The notes beneath the pieces were generated by a model. That model searched no databases. It saw nothing but the letters and a program-made list of their open reading frames with translations, and was not told the DNA's origin. The position numbers and the translations under genes are program-made. From NCBI RefSeq assembly GCF_016093545.1, contig NZ_JADKYX010000001.1, positions 496,001 to 560,000 of the forward strand: a DNA stretch of 64,000 bases, given 5' to 3'. Numbering within the stretch: position 1 is the first letter of the stretch; the number at the start of each line of letters is the position of its first letter. The DNA comes from Massilia rhizosphaerae (GTDB lineage Bacteria > Pseudomonadota > Gammaproteobacteria > Burkholderiales > Burkholderiaceae_D). Of this stretch, positions 8,633-17,500 are shown piece after piece.

Positions 8633-10177
8633 ATGGCTCAAGCGCAGTACCAGACACCCAATGTGTACGTGGTCGAACAGGATGGTTTCTCCAGTTCGGT
8701 CGTGCAGGTGCCGACCGCAGTGCCGGTCTTCATCGGCTATACCGAAGTGGCACGCAACGGCAACCAGGACCTGACCAACGTGGCCATGCCGATTTCCTCG
8801 ATGGCCGAGTTCATGAAGTATTTCGCGGGCCCGAACAACGGCGCGCCGCAGCCGCAGTACACCTATGTGCACGCATCGACGAGCAACCCGCCGCTCGCGA
8901 CCGACCCCGCCAGCCCCTGTTTCTACCTGTTCTACAGCTTGATGATGTTCTTTAACAACGGCGGCAGCCGTTGCTACATCATGTCGATCGGCAGCTATGC
9001 CGACGCGGTGGCGAAAGGCATGTCGGCGGGTGCCTACACGACGGCATTGCAGAACCTGGTGCGCTACCTGGAACCCACGATGGTGGTCACGCCGGATGCG
9101 ATGTTGCTGTCGCACGCGGACTGGGTCACGCTGTCGCAGCAAGTGCTCGAGCATTGCGAGGCCATGCAGAGCCGCGTGGCCATCTACGACGTGTGGCAGG
9201 GCTGGATGCCGGCGGACGGCACCGACGCCGATCCGATCACCGGCAAGAACGGCTTCTACGCCATCGGCGGGCTGGGCGAGGCATTCAACAAATACGGCGT
9301 CGCCTACTATCCGTGGGTGAATACCACGGTGGTGAGCCAGAATTCCATCGACTATACCTGGCTGAGCGCGGCGAGCCTGCAAGCCCTGCAGGACGTGATG
9401 ACGAAAGAGGCGAACAGCCTGTTCGCGGGGGGGCAGCTGCAGCAATATCTGGCGCAGTGCGTGACCGCCATGGTCCTGCCGCCGGTGACCAGCGCGAACG
9501 ACCCGAACGGCAAGATCGGCGTGAATACCATCCACCGCATGGCCATGACCGTGTCGCCGGAGTACCGGCAGGCCATGACGGACGTCGGCACCAGCGTGAA
9601 CCTGCTGCCGACGGCCGGCGCCATGGCGGGCGTGTACACCCGCAACGACAATACCTTCGGCGTATCCCAGGCGCCGGCCAACACCACCATCGTGTCGGCC
9701 ATCTCGCCCGCGGTCACGCTGTCGGACCAGGATCAGGCCAGCCTCAACATGCCGCTGAACGGCATGGCCATCAACGCCATCCGCACGTTCCCCAACTACG
9801 GGCTGCTGGTCTGGGGCGCACGCACGCTGGCGGGCAACAGCGACGACTGGCGCTACGTCAGCGTGCGCCGCAGCATGATCATGCTCGAGCAGTCGATCAA
9901 GGCCGCGCTGCAGGCGTATGTGTTCCAGCCCAACGACAACCTGACCTGGGTCGCCATCAACAGCACGGTCAGCAACTTCCTGAACGCGCAGTGGAAGGCC
10001 GGCGTACTGGTGGGCTCCAAGCCGTCGGAAGCCTATTCGGTCGCCGTGGGGCTGGGCAGCACCATGACCGGCGAAGACATCCTGCAGGGCTACCTGCGGG
10101 TGCAGATCGAAGTGGCGGTGGTGCGCCCGGCCGAATTCATCGTGCTGACGTTCCAGCAGCAGATGCAGACTTCCTGA
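8633..10177 (+). CDS. eCIS tail sheath protein
   Basis: The protein has 514 residues. It is the contractile sheath subunit of an Afp/PVC-like extracellular contractile injection system, and its hexamers surround the inner tube and contract to drive it out. The family is recognised from the N-terminus (TPNVYVVEQDGFSSSV, then PVFIGYTE) and the C-terminal sheath fold (AIRTFPNYGLLVWGARTLAGNSDDWRYVSVRRSMIMLEQSI, then a terminal beta strand IEVAVVRPAEFIVLTFQQQ). It is the first gene of the operon and the only sheath gene. Classical Afp/PVC loci have three. ATG 8633 follows a GGAG with good spacing. The next gene starts 32 bp downstream behind AAGGAGA. Confidence 0.93.
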   Translation: MAQAQYQTPNVYVVEQDGFSSSVVQVPTAVPVFIGYTEVARNGNQDLTNVAMPISSMAEFMKYFAGPNNGAPQPQYTYVHASTSNPPLATDPASPCFYLFYSLMMFFNNGGSRCYIMSIGSYADAVAKGMSAGAYTTALQNLVRYLEPTMVVTPDAMLLSHADWVTLSQQVLEHCEAMQSRVAIYDVWQGWMPADGTDADPITGKNGFYAIGGLGEAFNKYGVAYYPWVNTTVVSQNSIDYTWLSAASLQALQDVMTKEANSLFAGGQLQQYLAQCVTAMVLPPVTSANDPNGKIGVNTIHRMAMTVSPEYRQAMTDVGTSVNLLPTAGAMAGVYTRNDNTFGVSQAPANTTIVSAISPAVTLSDQDQASLNMPLNGMAINAIRTFPNYGLLVWGARTLAGNSDDWRYVSVRRSMIMLEQSIKAALQAYVFQPNDNLTWVAINSTVSNFLNAQWKAGVLVGSKPSEAYSVAVGLGSTMTGEDILQGYLRVQIEVAVVRPAEFIVLTFQQQMQTS

Positions 10178-10209
10178 TCAGATCAATTGGCGCGTAAGGA
10201 GAGAATGAC

Positions 10210-10662
10210 ATGGCAGGTGGAGCACAAGACCCGTCCGTTTGGCCGTTACCCAAGTTTCAGTTTTCCGTCAACATGAACGGCCAGACCGTTTCGTTCCAGG
10301 AGGTGACCGGGCTCGACATCGAGGCCCAGATCATCGAATACCGTGCGGGCGATTCGCCGGAATGGTCGACGGTCAAGATGCCGGGCATCCGCAAGTTCGG
10401 CAACGTGACCCTGAAGAAGGGCATATTCGTGCACGACAACCGCTTCTGGGCCTGGTTCGACACGATCAAGATGAACACGGTGCCGCGCACCCCGCTCACG
10501 ATCTCGCTCCTGGATCAGACGGGCAAGGCCACCATGGTCTGGACCCTGGCCAATGCCTGGCCCACCAAGATCACCGGCACCGACCTCAAGGCGGACGGCA
10601 ACGAGGTGGCGGTGGAAACCATCGAAGTGGCCCATGAAGGCCTGACCATCGCCAACGCCTGA
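10210..10662 (+). CDS. eCIS inner tube protein (Afp1-like, phage tail tube gp19 family)
   Basis: The protein has 150 residues. It forms the stacked hexameric inner tube through which cargo is carried. The T4 gp19/Afp1 fold is recognisable from FQFSVNMNGQTVSFQEVTGLDIEAQIIEYR (strand pair and tube interface), a KMPG..FGNVTLKKGIF segment and a C-terminal ETIEVAHEGLTI strand. The start ATG 10210 has a strong AAGGAGAGAA ribosome site. It lies between the sheath and the second tube-type protein, as in other eCIS loci, although here the sheath precedes the tube. Confidence 0.92.
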   Translation: MAGGAQDPSVWPLPKFQFSVNMNGQTVSFQEVTGLDIEAQIIEYRAGDSPEWSTVKMPGIRKFGNVTLKKGIFVHDNRFWAWFDTIKMNTVPRTPLTISLLDQTGKATMVWTLANAWPTKITGTDLKADGNEVAVETIEVAHEGLTIANA

Positions 10663-10670
10663 GGCGAGCG

Positions 10671-11150
10671 GTGAGCGTGTACTACCCGCCGGTCGGTTTC
10701 TATTTCACGGTCGACATCGTGGACGAGGGAACGGGCGGCGACTCCAGCTTCATGGAGGTGCAGGGGCTGCAAGCGGAACGCGACATCCTCGAAGTGAAGG
10801 AGGGCGGCGAGAACCGCTTCAGCCACCGGCTGCCGGATCGCGCCAAGTACGGCAACCTGATCCTCAAGCGCGGCGTGCTGCTGCCCACTTCCGGTTTCGG
10901 GGCCTGGTGCAAGAGCGTGCTGGAGTCGAACTTCGACACGCCGATCACCACGACCACGGTGCTGCTGTCGCTGCTCGACGCCAACGGCGCGCCCCTGCTG
11001 TCCTGGAACTTCATCGGCGCCTGGCCGGTGAAGTGGAGCGTCGCCGATCTCGGCGCCGACAAAAACGAGCTGGCCGTGGAATCGATGGAACTGGCGTACA
11101 ACTACTTCATCAAGGCGCCCGGCAAGCCGCAGAAGGCGCCTGCCAACTGA
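10671..11150 (+). CDS. eCIS tube-initiator-like protein (Afp5-like)
   Basis: The protein has 159 residues. It is a second gp19-fold protein, related to the gene before it (FYFTVDIVDEGTGGDSSFMEVQGLQAE, KYGNLILKRGVLLP, ESMELAYNYFI). In Afp/PVC particles the equivalent protein makes the first tube rings on top of the spike-baseplate hub. The start is GTG 10671, 8 bp after the tube stop, with GAGGCGA upstream. Position and size match the Afp5 class. It could in principle be a second tube isoform. Confidence 0.85.
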   Translation: MSVYYPPVGFYFTVDIVDEGTGGDSSFMEVQGLQAERDILEVKEGGENRFSHRLPDRAKYGNLILKRGVLLPTSGFGAWCKSVLESNFDTPITTTTVLLSLLDANGAPLLSWNFIGAWPVKWSVADLGADKNELAVESMELAYNYFIKAPGKPQKAPAN

Positions 11151-11158
11151 GGAACGCG

Positions 11159-11320
11159 ATGCCGATCGAAATCCGCGAACTGATCATCAAGGCCAACGTC
11201 GCTCCCGCGCCGGCCGACGCCCGCCTCGCGCCGGACGTGCTGGCGCAGCTGCGCCAGGACCTGGTGCGCGAATGCACGGAGCGGGTGCTGGAGCAACTGC
11301 AAGCGGCCGACCGCCGCTGA
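11159..11320 (+). CDS. DUF5908 family small eCIS protein (Afp6-like)
   Basis: The protein has 53 residues. It begins MPIEIRELIIKANV, the conserved start of the DUF5908/Afp6 family, continues with a short Pro/Ala linker, and ends in an amphipathic helix (VLAQLRQDLVRECTERVLEQLQ). Its role is not established. By position it is a small baseplate or hub accessory encoded between the tube-initiator and LysM-adaptor genes. ATG 11159 follows GAGGAACGC. It is short and easily missed, but the family signature and exact operon position make it convincing. Confidence 0.85.
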   Translation: MPIEIRELIIKANVAPAPADARLAPDVLAQLRQDLVRECTERVLEQLQAADRR

Positions 11321-11332
11321 CCGGAGCCCGTC

Positions 11333-11995
11333 ATGTCGCTCAAGAAGCTCTCGATCATCGCCTATGCCGACCCCGGCTTCAGCCAGAAGGTCGGCGCCTA
11401 TTCGCTGCAGATCAACCCGGAGTCCTACCGCCACACGCACAGCACGCAGTACACGGACAACGATTCCACCGACACGGCGGGCGTGACGACCAAGTTCTAC
11501 GTGCAGGATCCGCAGAAGCTCAATTTCGACTTCTACCTCGACGCCACGGGCGTGGTGCAGCCCGCCATCGCCGGCGTGGCCGGCGAGATCGAGGACTTCA
11601 AGAGCGTGGCCTATTCGTACAACGGCACCATCCACGCGCCGAACTACCTGGAAATCGTGTGGGGCAACGGCGTCTCGTTCAACTGCCGCCTGACCAGCCT
11701 CGACATCGACTACACGCTGTTCCAGTCGGACGGCACGCCCGTGCGCGCCAAGCTCAGCGTGGGTTTCGAGGAATACCTGTCGCCGCAGGAGATCGCGCAG
11801 CGCGCCAACAAGAGTTCGCCCGACCTGACCCACGCGCGCGTCGTGATCGGCGGCGACACGCTGCCTAACCTGTGCCACGAGATCTACGGCGACAGCCGCC
11901 ACTACCTCGGCGTCGCGGCCTACAACCAGCTGGACAATTTCCGCCAGCTGCAGGCCGGGACCACCCTGTATTTCCCGCCGCTCGCCCGCACATGA
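11333..11995 (+). CDS. eCIS LysM-domain hub/adaptor protein (Afp7-like)
   Basis: The protein has 220 residues. The N-terminal two-thirds is an all-beta adaptor domain (FSQKVGAYSLQINPESY, then LNFDFYLDATGV). The C-terminal ~50 residues form a LysM module (GDTLPNLCHEIYGDSRHYLGVAAYNQL, ending LQAGTTLYFPP). In Afp/PVC and R-type tails this protein connects the tube initiator and spike to the baseplate. The LysM fold here is structural rather than for peptidoglycan. The stop overlaps the start of the spike gene (ATGA), which indicates translational coupling. Confidence 0.9.
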   Translation: MSLKKLSIIAYADPGFSQKVGAYSLQINPESYRHTHSTQYTDNDSTDTAGVTTKFYVQDPQKLNFDFYLDATGVVQPAIAGVAGEIEDFKSVAYSYNGTIHAPNYLEIVWGNGVSFNCRLTSLDIDYTLFQSDGTPVRAKLSVGFEEYLSPQEIAQRANKSSPDLTHARVVIGGDTLPNLCHEIYGDSRHYLGVAAYNQLDNFRQLQAGTTLYFPPLART

Positions 11996-13788
11996 CGCTG
12001 CCTACTCCGCTCGGCCCGAATACCGACCTGGTCAGCACGACGGTGCTGGCCAATGGCAAGCCCCTGCCGGACACGTGCCAGGTGCAGCAGATCCGTACCC
12101 ACAAGCAAATCAACCGCATCGCCAGTGCGCGCCTCGTGCTGTACGACGGCGACCCGTCCAGCGAGGCGTTCGCCATCAGCTCGTCGTCGATGCTGGTGCC
12201 CGGCACCACGATCACGATCAAGGCCGGCTATCACAACGGCACCGAGTCCACCTTGTTCGACGGGGTCGTGATCCGCCACGCGATCCAGGTGCGCGGCGAC
12301 CGCAAGTCTTACCTGACGCTGACCTGCTTCGACAAGGCGCTGGCCCTGACCATCGGCCGCAAGAGCGGGTATGTGGGGGCCACCGACAGCGCCGTGTTCA
12401 GCCAGATCATCGGCGGGGCCGGGCTGACGGCGCAAGTGGACGCCACCCAGGCCGCCAGCAGCCCCATGGTGCGCTACTACGCCACGGACTGGGACTTCCT
12501 CGTGGCGCGCGCCGAGATCAACGGCATGATCGTGCTGGTGGACGACGGCGTGGTGGCGGTGCAGAAGCCGAAGGTCGGCGGCAGCCCCGTGCTGCAGGTC
12601 GAATACGGCGTGGGCCTGAACGAGGTGAGCGCGGAGATCGACGCCAGCCTGCAACTGGCGTCGGTGGCCGCCACGTCGTGGGACTGCGGGCAGCAGGCGG
12701 TGCTGGCGGGGCAGTCGAGCGAGCCGGACGTGAATGAGCAGGGCAACCTGACCGGTGCGGAATTGGCGGCGGTGCTCGGGCTGCCCGCCTACCAGCTGCA
12801 GTCCAACGCGCCCGCCACCAGCGACGAGCTGGCCGGCTGGGCCAGTGCCCAGTTGCTCAAGTCGCGCCTGGCGCGCGTGCGCGGCAAGGTGACGTTCCGG
12901 GGTAACGCGCTTCCCAAGCCGGGGGGCCTGATCCGGCTGGCCGGCGTGGGCGACCGCTTCAACGGCGACGCCTTCGTTTCCAGCGTGGTGCACCACATCG
13001 AGAACGGCAACTGGAGCACAGAAGCCGGCTTCGGCCTGTCGCCGCAGTGGTTCGTCAACGAAGTGTCGGACGTGGAAGCGGCGCCCGCCTCGGGCCTGCT
13101 GCCGGCGGCCGGCGGCCTCTTGATCGGCACCGTCAAGCAGATCGACAGCGACCCGGCCGGCCAGGACCGGGTGCTGGTGGAGGTGCCGGTGATCGCCAGC
13201 AGCGGCGACGGCATCTGGGCCCGCATGGCCAGCCCTTACGCCACGTCGAACGCAGGCATCATGTTCGTGCCCGAAGTGGGCGACGAGGTGGTGCTGGGCT
13301 TCCTGAACAACGATCCGCGCGCCCCCGTCGTGCTGGGCAGCCTGTACAGCAGCCAGCACGCGCCCGCGTATGCGCCGGATGCGCCGAATACCAACAAGGT
13401 CATCGTGACCAAGAACCAGCTCAAGATCACGATGGACGACGTGAAGAAGGTGGTCGTCGTCAGCACGCCGGGCGGCCACGTTCTCACCATGAGCGACGAC
13501 GCGAAGAGCGTGACGCTGGTGGACTCCAACGGGAACAAGCTGAACATGGAAAGCGGCGGCATCACCCTGGACAGCTGCGCCGACATCACGCTCACCGCCA
13601 CCGGCAATATCGCGCTCAACGCCAACGGCGGCGCCGTCAACGTGAAGGGCAGCGCGGAGATTACCGCCAGCGCGCCTTCCATCAGCGCCAGCGCCTCGGC
13701 CTCGCTCGCGCTGCAGGGAGACCTGAGCGCGAAGCTCAGCTCCAGCGGCGAGACGACGATCCAGGGCACCATGGTCATGATCAACTGA
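11992..13788 (+). CDS. eCIS spike protein (VgrG/Afp8-like)
   Basis: The protein has 598 residues. The gp27-like part (1-370) shows TCQVQQIRTHKQINRIASARLVLYDGD and SYLTLTCFDKALALTIGRKSG. An OB-fold/gp5-like domain follows (about 375-450, GTVKQIDSDPAGQDRVLVEVP, then WARMASPYA, MFVPEVGDEVVLGFLNNDPRAPVVLGSLY). The end is a beta-helix needle of repeated short strands (ITLTATGNIALNANGGAVNVKG). It forms the trimeric membrane-piercing spike under the tube, capped by the PAAR protein encoded next. No extra C-terminal effector domain is fused. The start ATG overlaps the previous stop by 4 bp. Confidence 0.93.
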   Translation: MTLPTPLGPNTDLVSTTVLANGKPLPDTCQVQQIRTHKQINRIASARLVLYDGDPSSEAFAISSSSMLVPGTTITIKAGYHNGTESTLFDGVVIRHAIQVRGDRKSYLTLTCFDKALALTIGRKSGYVGATDSAVFSQIIGGAGLTAQVDATQAASSPMVRYYATDWDFLVARAEINGMIVLVDDGVVAVQKPKVGGSPVLQVEYGVGLNEVSAEIDASLQLASVAATSWDCGQQAVLAGQSSEPDVNEQGNLTGAELAAVLGLPAYQLQSNAPATSDELAGWASAQLLKSRLARVRGKVTFRGNALPKPGGLIRLAGVGDRFNGDAFVSSVVHHIENGNWSTEAGFGLSPQWFVNEVSDVEAAPASGLLPAAGGLLIGTVKQIDSDPAGQDRVLVEVPVIASSGDGIWARMASPYATSNAGIMFVPEVGDEVVLGFLNNDPRAPVVLGSLYSSQHAPAYAPDAPNTNKVIVTKNQLKITMDDVKKVVVVSTPGGHVLTMSDDAKSVTLVDSNGNKLNMESGGITLDSCADITLTATGNIALNANGGAVNVKGSAEITASAPSISASASASLALQGDLSAKLSSSGETTIQGTMVMIN

Positions 13789-13797
13789 GGACTTCCG

Positions 13798-14088
13798 ATG
13801 CCGTTTGCCGCCCGACTGACCGACATGCATACCTGCCCCATGACGACCGGCCCTGTCCCGCACGTGGGCGGGCCGGTCATCGGTCCGGGCGTTCCCACGG
13901 TAATGATCGGCAAGCTGCCCGCCGCCGTCGTCGGCGACACCCTGGTCTGTGTGGGGCCGCCGGACGCCATCGTGTCCGGCTCGTCGAGCGTGATGATCGG
14001 CGGGCGCCCGGCGGCGCGCATGGGCGATTCGACGGCGCACGGCGGCACGGTCGTGCTGGGCTGCTTCACCGTGATGATCGGGGGATGA
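13798..14088 (+). CDS. PAAR-domain spike tip protein (Afp10-like)
   Basis: The protein has 96 residues, all within one PAAR domain. Repeated hairpins carry the conserved His/Cys metal ligands (THTCPMTT-like start, GGPVIGPGVPTVMIGKLPAAVVGDTLVCVGPPDAIVSGSSSVMIGGRPAARMGDSTAHGG, presented here as overlapping motifs). PAAR proteins sharpen the spike and coordinate a metal near the tip. It follows the spike gene by 9 bp. In Afp/PVC operons the gp25 gene usually precedes PAAR, but here PAAR comes first. Confidence 0.93.
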   Translation: MPFAARLTDMHTCPMTTGPVPHVGGPVIGPGVPTVMIGKLPAAVVGDTLVCVGPPDAIVSGSSSVMIGGRPAARMGDSTAHGGTVVLGCFTVMIGG

Positions 14089-14092
14089 GGCG

Positions 14093-14521
14093 ATGGCGCG
14101 GCATGACGACAATTTTCTCGGCCGCGGCTGGTCCTTTCCGCCCAGCTTCGAGCTGCAGACCGGCACCGCCCAGCTGGTCGCGGGTGACGTCGACATCCAG
14201 CAGAGCCTGCACGTGCTGTTCACCACCACGCCGGGCGAGCGCGTCATGCTGCCGCTGTTCGGCTGCGACCTGCGCCAGTATCAGTTCGAGTCGGCCGGGC
14301 CGGCGCTGTTCGCGCGCATCCGCAAGCAGATGATGAACGCCGTGCTGTTCTACGAACCGCGCATCACGATCCTGGACATCGCTATCGCGCCCGTGGCGCC
14401 GGTGGACGGGCAGTTGAACATCTCGCTCACGTACCTGATCCGCCAGACCAATACGCGCAGCAATATGGTGTTCCCGTTCTACCTGCAAGGCGAGGGCACG
14501 AATGTGCGCCGCCTCCCTTAA
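14093..14521 (+). CDS. gp25-like baseplate wedge protein (Afp9-like)
   Basis: The protein has 142 residues. It carries the GPW/gp25 fold, recognised from the GWSFPPSFELQ start, IQQSLHVLFTTTPGERVMLPLFGCDLRQYQFE in the middle (the conserved TPGER-x-M-x-P-x-[FY]G block) and a final strand LNISLTYLIRQTNTRSNMVFPFY. Gp25 proteins set the baseplate-proximal end of the sheath and are among the most conserved parts of contractile systems. It starts 4 bp after the PAAR stop and overlaps the next gene by 20 bp. Confidence 0.94.
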   Translation: MARHDDNFLGRGWSFPPSFELQTGTAQLVAGDVDIQQSLHVLFTTTPGERVMLPLFGCDLRQYQFESAGPALFARIRKQMMNAVLFYEPRITILDIAIAPVAPVDGQLNISLTYLIRQTNTRSNMVFPFYLQGEGTNVRRLP

Positions 14522-17500
14522 GGCTGCGCGCACGGCTGGCCTGAGCCGGGCGGCGCGCTTCCGTCCCGCGCTCGACCCGGCCAGCGCGCCGGTGGAAGAG
14601 CGCACGCTGGCGCAATGGCTGGCGCGCGCGCCCGCCTATGCCAAGCTGCTGAACTACTTCGACGCCAGCGGCACGCCGGTCGCGGATTGGAGCAGCTTCT
14701 GGTCGAGCGACGCCGTCTACCTGCTGGCGCAGATGGCGCTGCGCACGCCCAGCCACCGCGCGGGCGGCGACTCGGCGCAGGTCACGGCCCTGCATGCGAC
14801 GGCGCGCCGCTTCAACGGCTGGCTGCACCAGATCCGGCTGCAATTGCAATATCCGACGACGGACGTCAACCCGATCCTGCCGGTCCTGGTGTCGCTGATC
14901 GTGCACCGGCTGGCGCCCGCGGTGGCCGGCCTGCGCGGCCAGAGCGCGTGGGACGCACAGTGGCGCGCGCTGGAAGCGGCGCTGCCCGCGCCGCAAGAGC
15001 CCTGGGCGCCGGAATGGCAGCCGGCCGACCTCACGGCCGGCAACGGCCCGGCGGCGGCGATACCGCTGACGCTCATCGGCATCGCGGCGCAGTTCGACGG
15101 CGCCTGCGCCAAGCTCTCGCAACAGGCGGAGCTGGCGCTCGCGCAATCGCTGCAGCGCTCGAACCATCCGGCGCACAGCGCGCTGTTCGTCTCCTTCGTC
15201 CAACTGTTCGTCCGGATGCAGGACGACGTCAACTGCTTCACCGCGCGCCACCTCGATTACTATTACAACGACGTGCTGCGGCTGAAGCCTTCGTCCGGTA
15301 CGCCCGACGCCGGCACGCTGGTGTTCGCGCTGGCCGCGAATTGTCCGTCCTACCTGTTGCCCGAGGGTTCCACCGTGTCGGCGGGACAGGACAGCAGCGG
15401 CCAGGCCATCCTGTACGCGACGCAGCAGGCGGTGTCGCTGAACCAGGCCGCGATCGGCGCGCTGCGCACCGTGCTGCGCCAGCGCGGCGCCGACGGCAGG
15501 GTGAGCGCCGTCTACGCCGCGCCCGTCGCCGACTCGCAGGACGGCCTGGGAGCCCCGCTGCTCGCGCCGGAGCATGGCTGGCCGACCTTTGGCGCGGTGC
15601 CGTCCGGTGGGCCGGAAAGCGCGCTCGCCGCCACGCCGGGCTTGCTGCTCGCGTCGCCGGCGCTGGCGCTCCGGCAGGGCGAGCGGCAGGTGGTGCTGCA
15701 CATGCAATTCGGCGGCGACACGGCCGCGCTCCAGGACGCCTTTGCCGCCGCCGCGCCGGTGCCTCCGCCGGCGACGTCGGCGCCGCACCGCGTGGCGCTC
15801 CCGGCCGATGCCTTCCTGCTCTACGTGAGCGGAGCGGCCGGCTGGACCCGCGTCCCACGCTTTCGCCTGGTGCGCCTGGCGCCGGGGACGGATTGGCTGC
15901 TGCGCTTCGTCCTTCCGGCCAGTTTTCCCGCCGTCGCGCCCAATGGCAAGCTGGAACCCGGCGTGACCAACGGCTGGCCGATGCTCAAGCTGGTGCTCAA
16001 TCCGAACGCCGTCCATTACGCCTACAGCTTCGTGGACCAGCTGCGCCTGAGCGCCCTGCAGGTGCGCGCCAAGGTCTGGGGCCTGGCACCCGCGCAGATG
16101 AACAACAGTACGGGCCCGATCGCGGTCGGCAAGCCGTTCACGCCGTTCACCAGTGCGCCGCTGCCCGGCATGAGCTGGAGCCTGTCGCATCCCGAACTGA
16201 CCCTGCCCACGCTGAGCTGGGTGCGGGTGGACATGGAGTGGCTGAACCTGCCGCTGGTGAGCACCGCGCCGCCGCTGCCCGGCGCGCCCAACGGCTTCGC
16301 GCAGTACTACAGCGGCTACAAGCCGTTCAACTTCAGCAACGCCATGTTCGGCGCGGACCTGGCGTTCTACCGCGGCGGCCGCTGGGAACAACTGGCGCCC
16401 GCAAGCGGCGCCACCGAATTCGCGCTGTTCGCCGACCAGGACGGCAGCGTCCTTGCCGTCTCCTCGTGGTTCTTCCGCGGCGCGGCGGCCACGTCCGCCG
16501 GCGGTCCCTCATCCATCGCCCCGGCCGACGGCACGCTGCGCGCCGGCCTCCTGGCGCCTCCCTACGGTTTCGGCCAGGCGCAGTTTCCCGCTCTGTTCGC
16601 GGCGGCGGCCGTCCAGAACGTCATCGCCATCGAGAAGGCGATGCGCAAGGACAGCCTGTGGAAGCAATTCACGGACGGGTTGCGCAAGCTGTTCGGCAAG
16701 GGGGCGTCGGCGCTGAAGAAGGCGGCCGGCGGCATCGGGGACGCGTTGCGATGGGTGGTGGACAAGATCAAGAGCGTGTTCCACAAGGACGCCGCGGCGC
16801 CCGACACGACGCCGGCATCCGCGGCCGCAACCACACCCGCGCCGGCCGTCGCTCCCATACCGGGCGTCATCGTGCTCAATCCGCCGTTCGTGCCGACCTT
16901 GAAAACGGTGCAGCTGTCGTACAAGTCGGTCACCGCCGTGCCGCTCGACGGCGACCAGTTCTACCACGTGCACGCGTTCGGACTCGCGCCGCCCGCCCAG
17001 CCTTCGCTGTTCCCGCTGGAGCCGGGCGACGGCAACCTGTACGTCGGCCTGGCCGATGCCGGCGCGGGCCAGCCGGTGAGCCTGCACGTCGAGCTGCGCG
17101 CGCAACCCGCAAGCGCCGTGCGCCTGCTGGACGGGCAGGTCGTCGGGGCCGGCCCGGTGAGCTGGCGTTACCTGGCCGGTGACCGCTGGCAGGCGTTCCC
17201 GCCCGGCACCGTGGCGTCGGCCACGTCGGACCTGGGCGTTTCGGGCATTGTCACGCTGAACCTGCCTGCGGATTTCGGCGGCCCCTCGACCATCATGGGG
17301 CCGGCGGGGACGAAGCCGCTGGGCTGGATCGCCGCCAGCGTGGGCACCGATCCGGACGGCACGCCCGCCACCATCGCCATCCTGTCACAGGCGGCCACCG
17401 TGCGGCGCCTGGCGCCGCCGTCCAGCCGGGCCGGGGCTTCGCTCCCGGCGGGCAGCATCACCACCATGATGCCGCACATCGCGGCCATCAAGCAGGTGAT

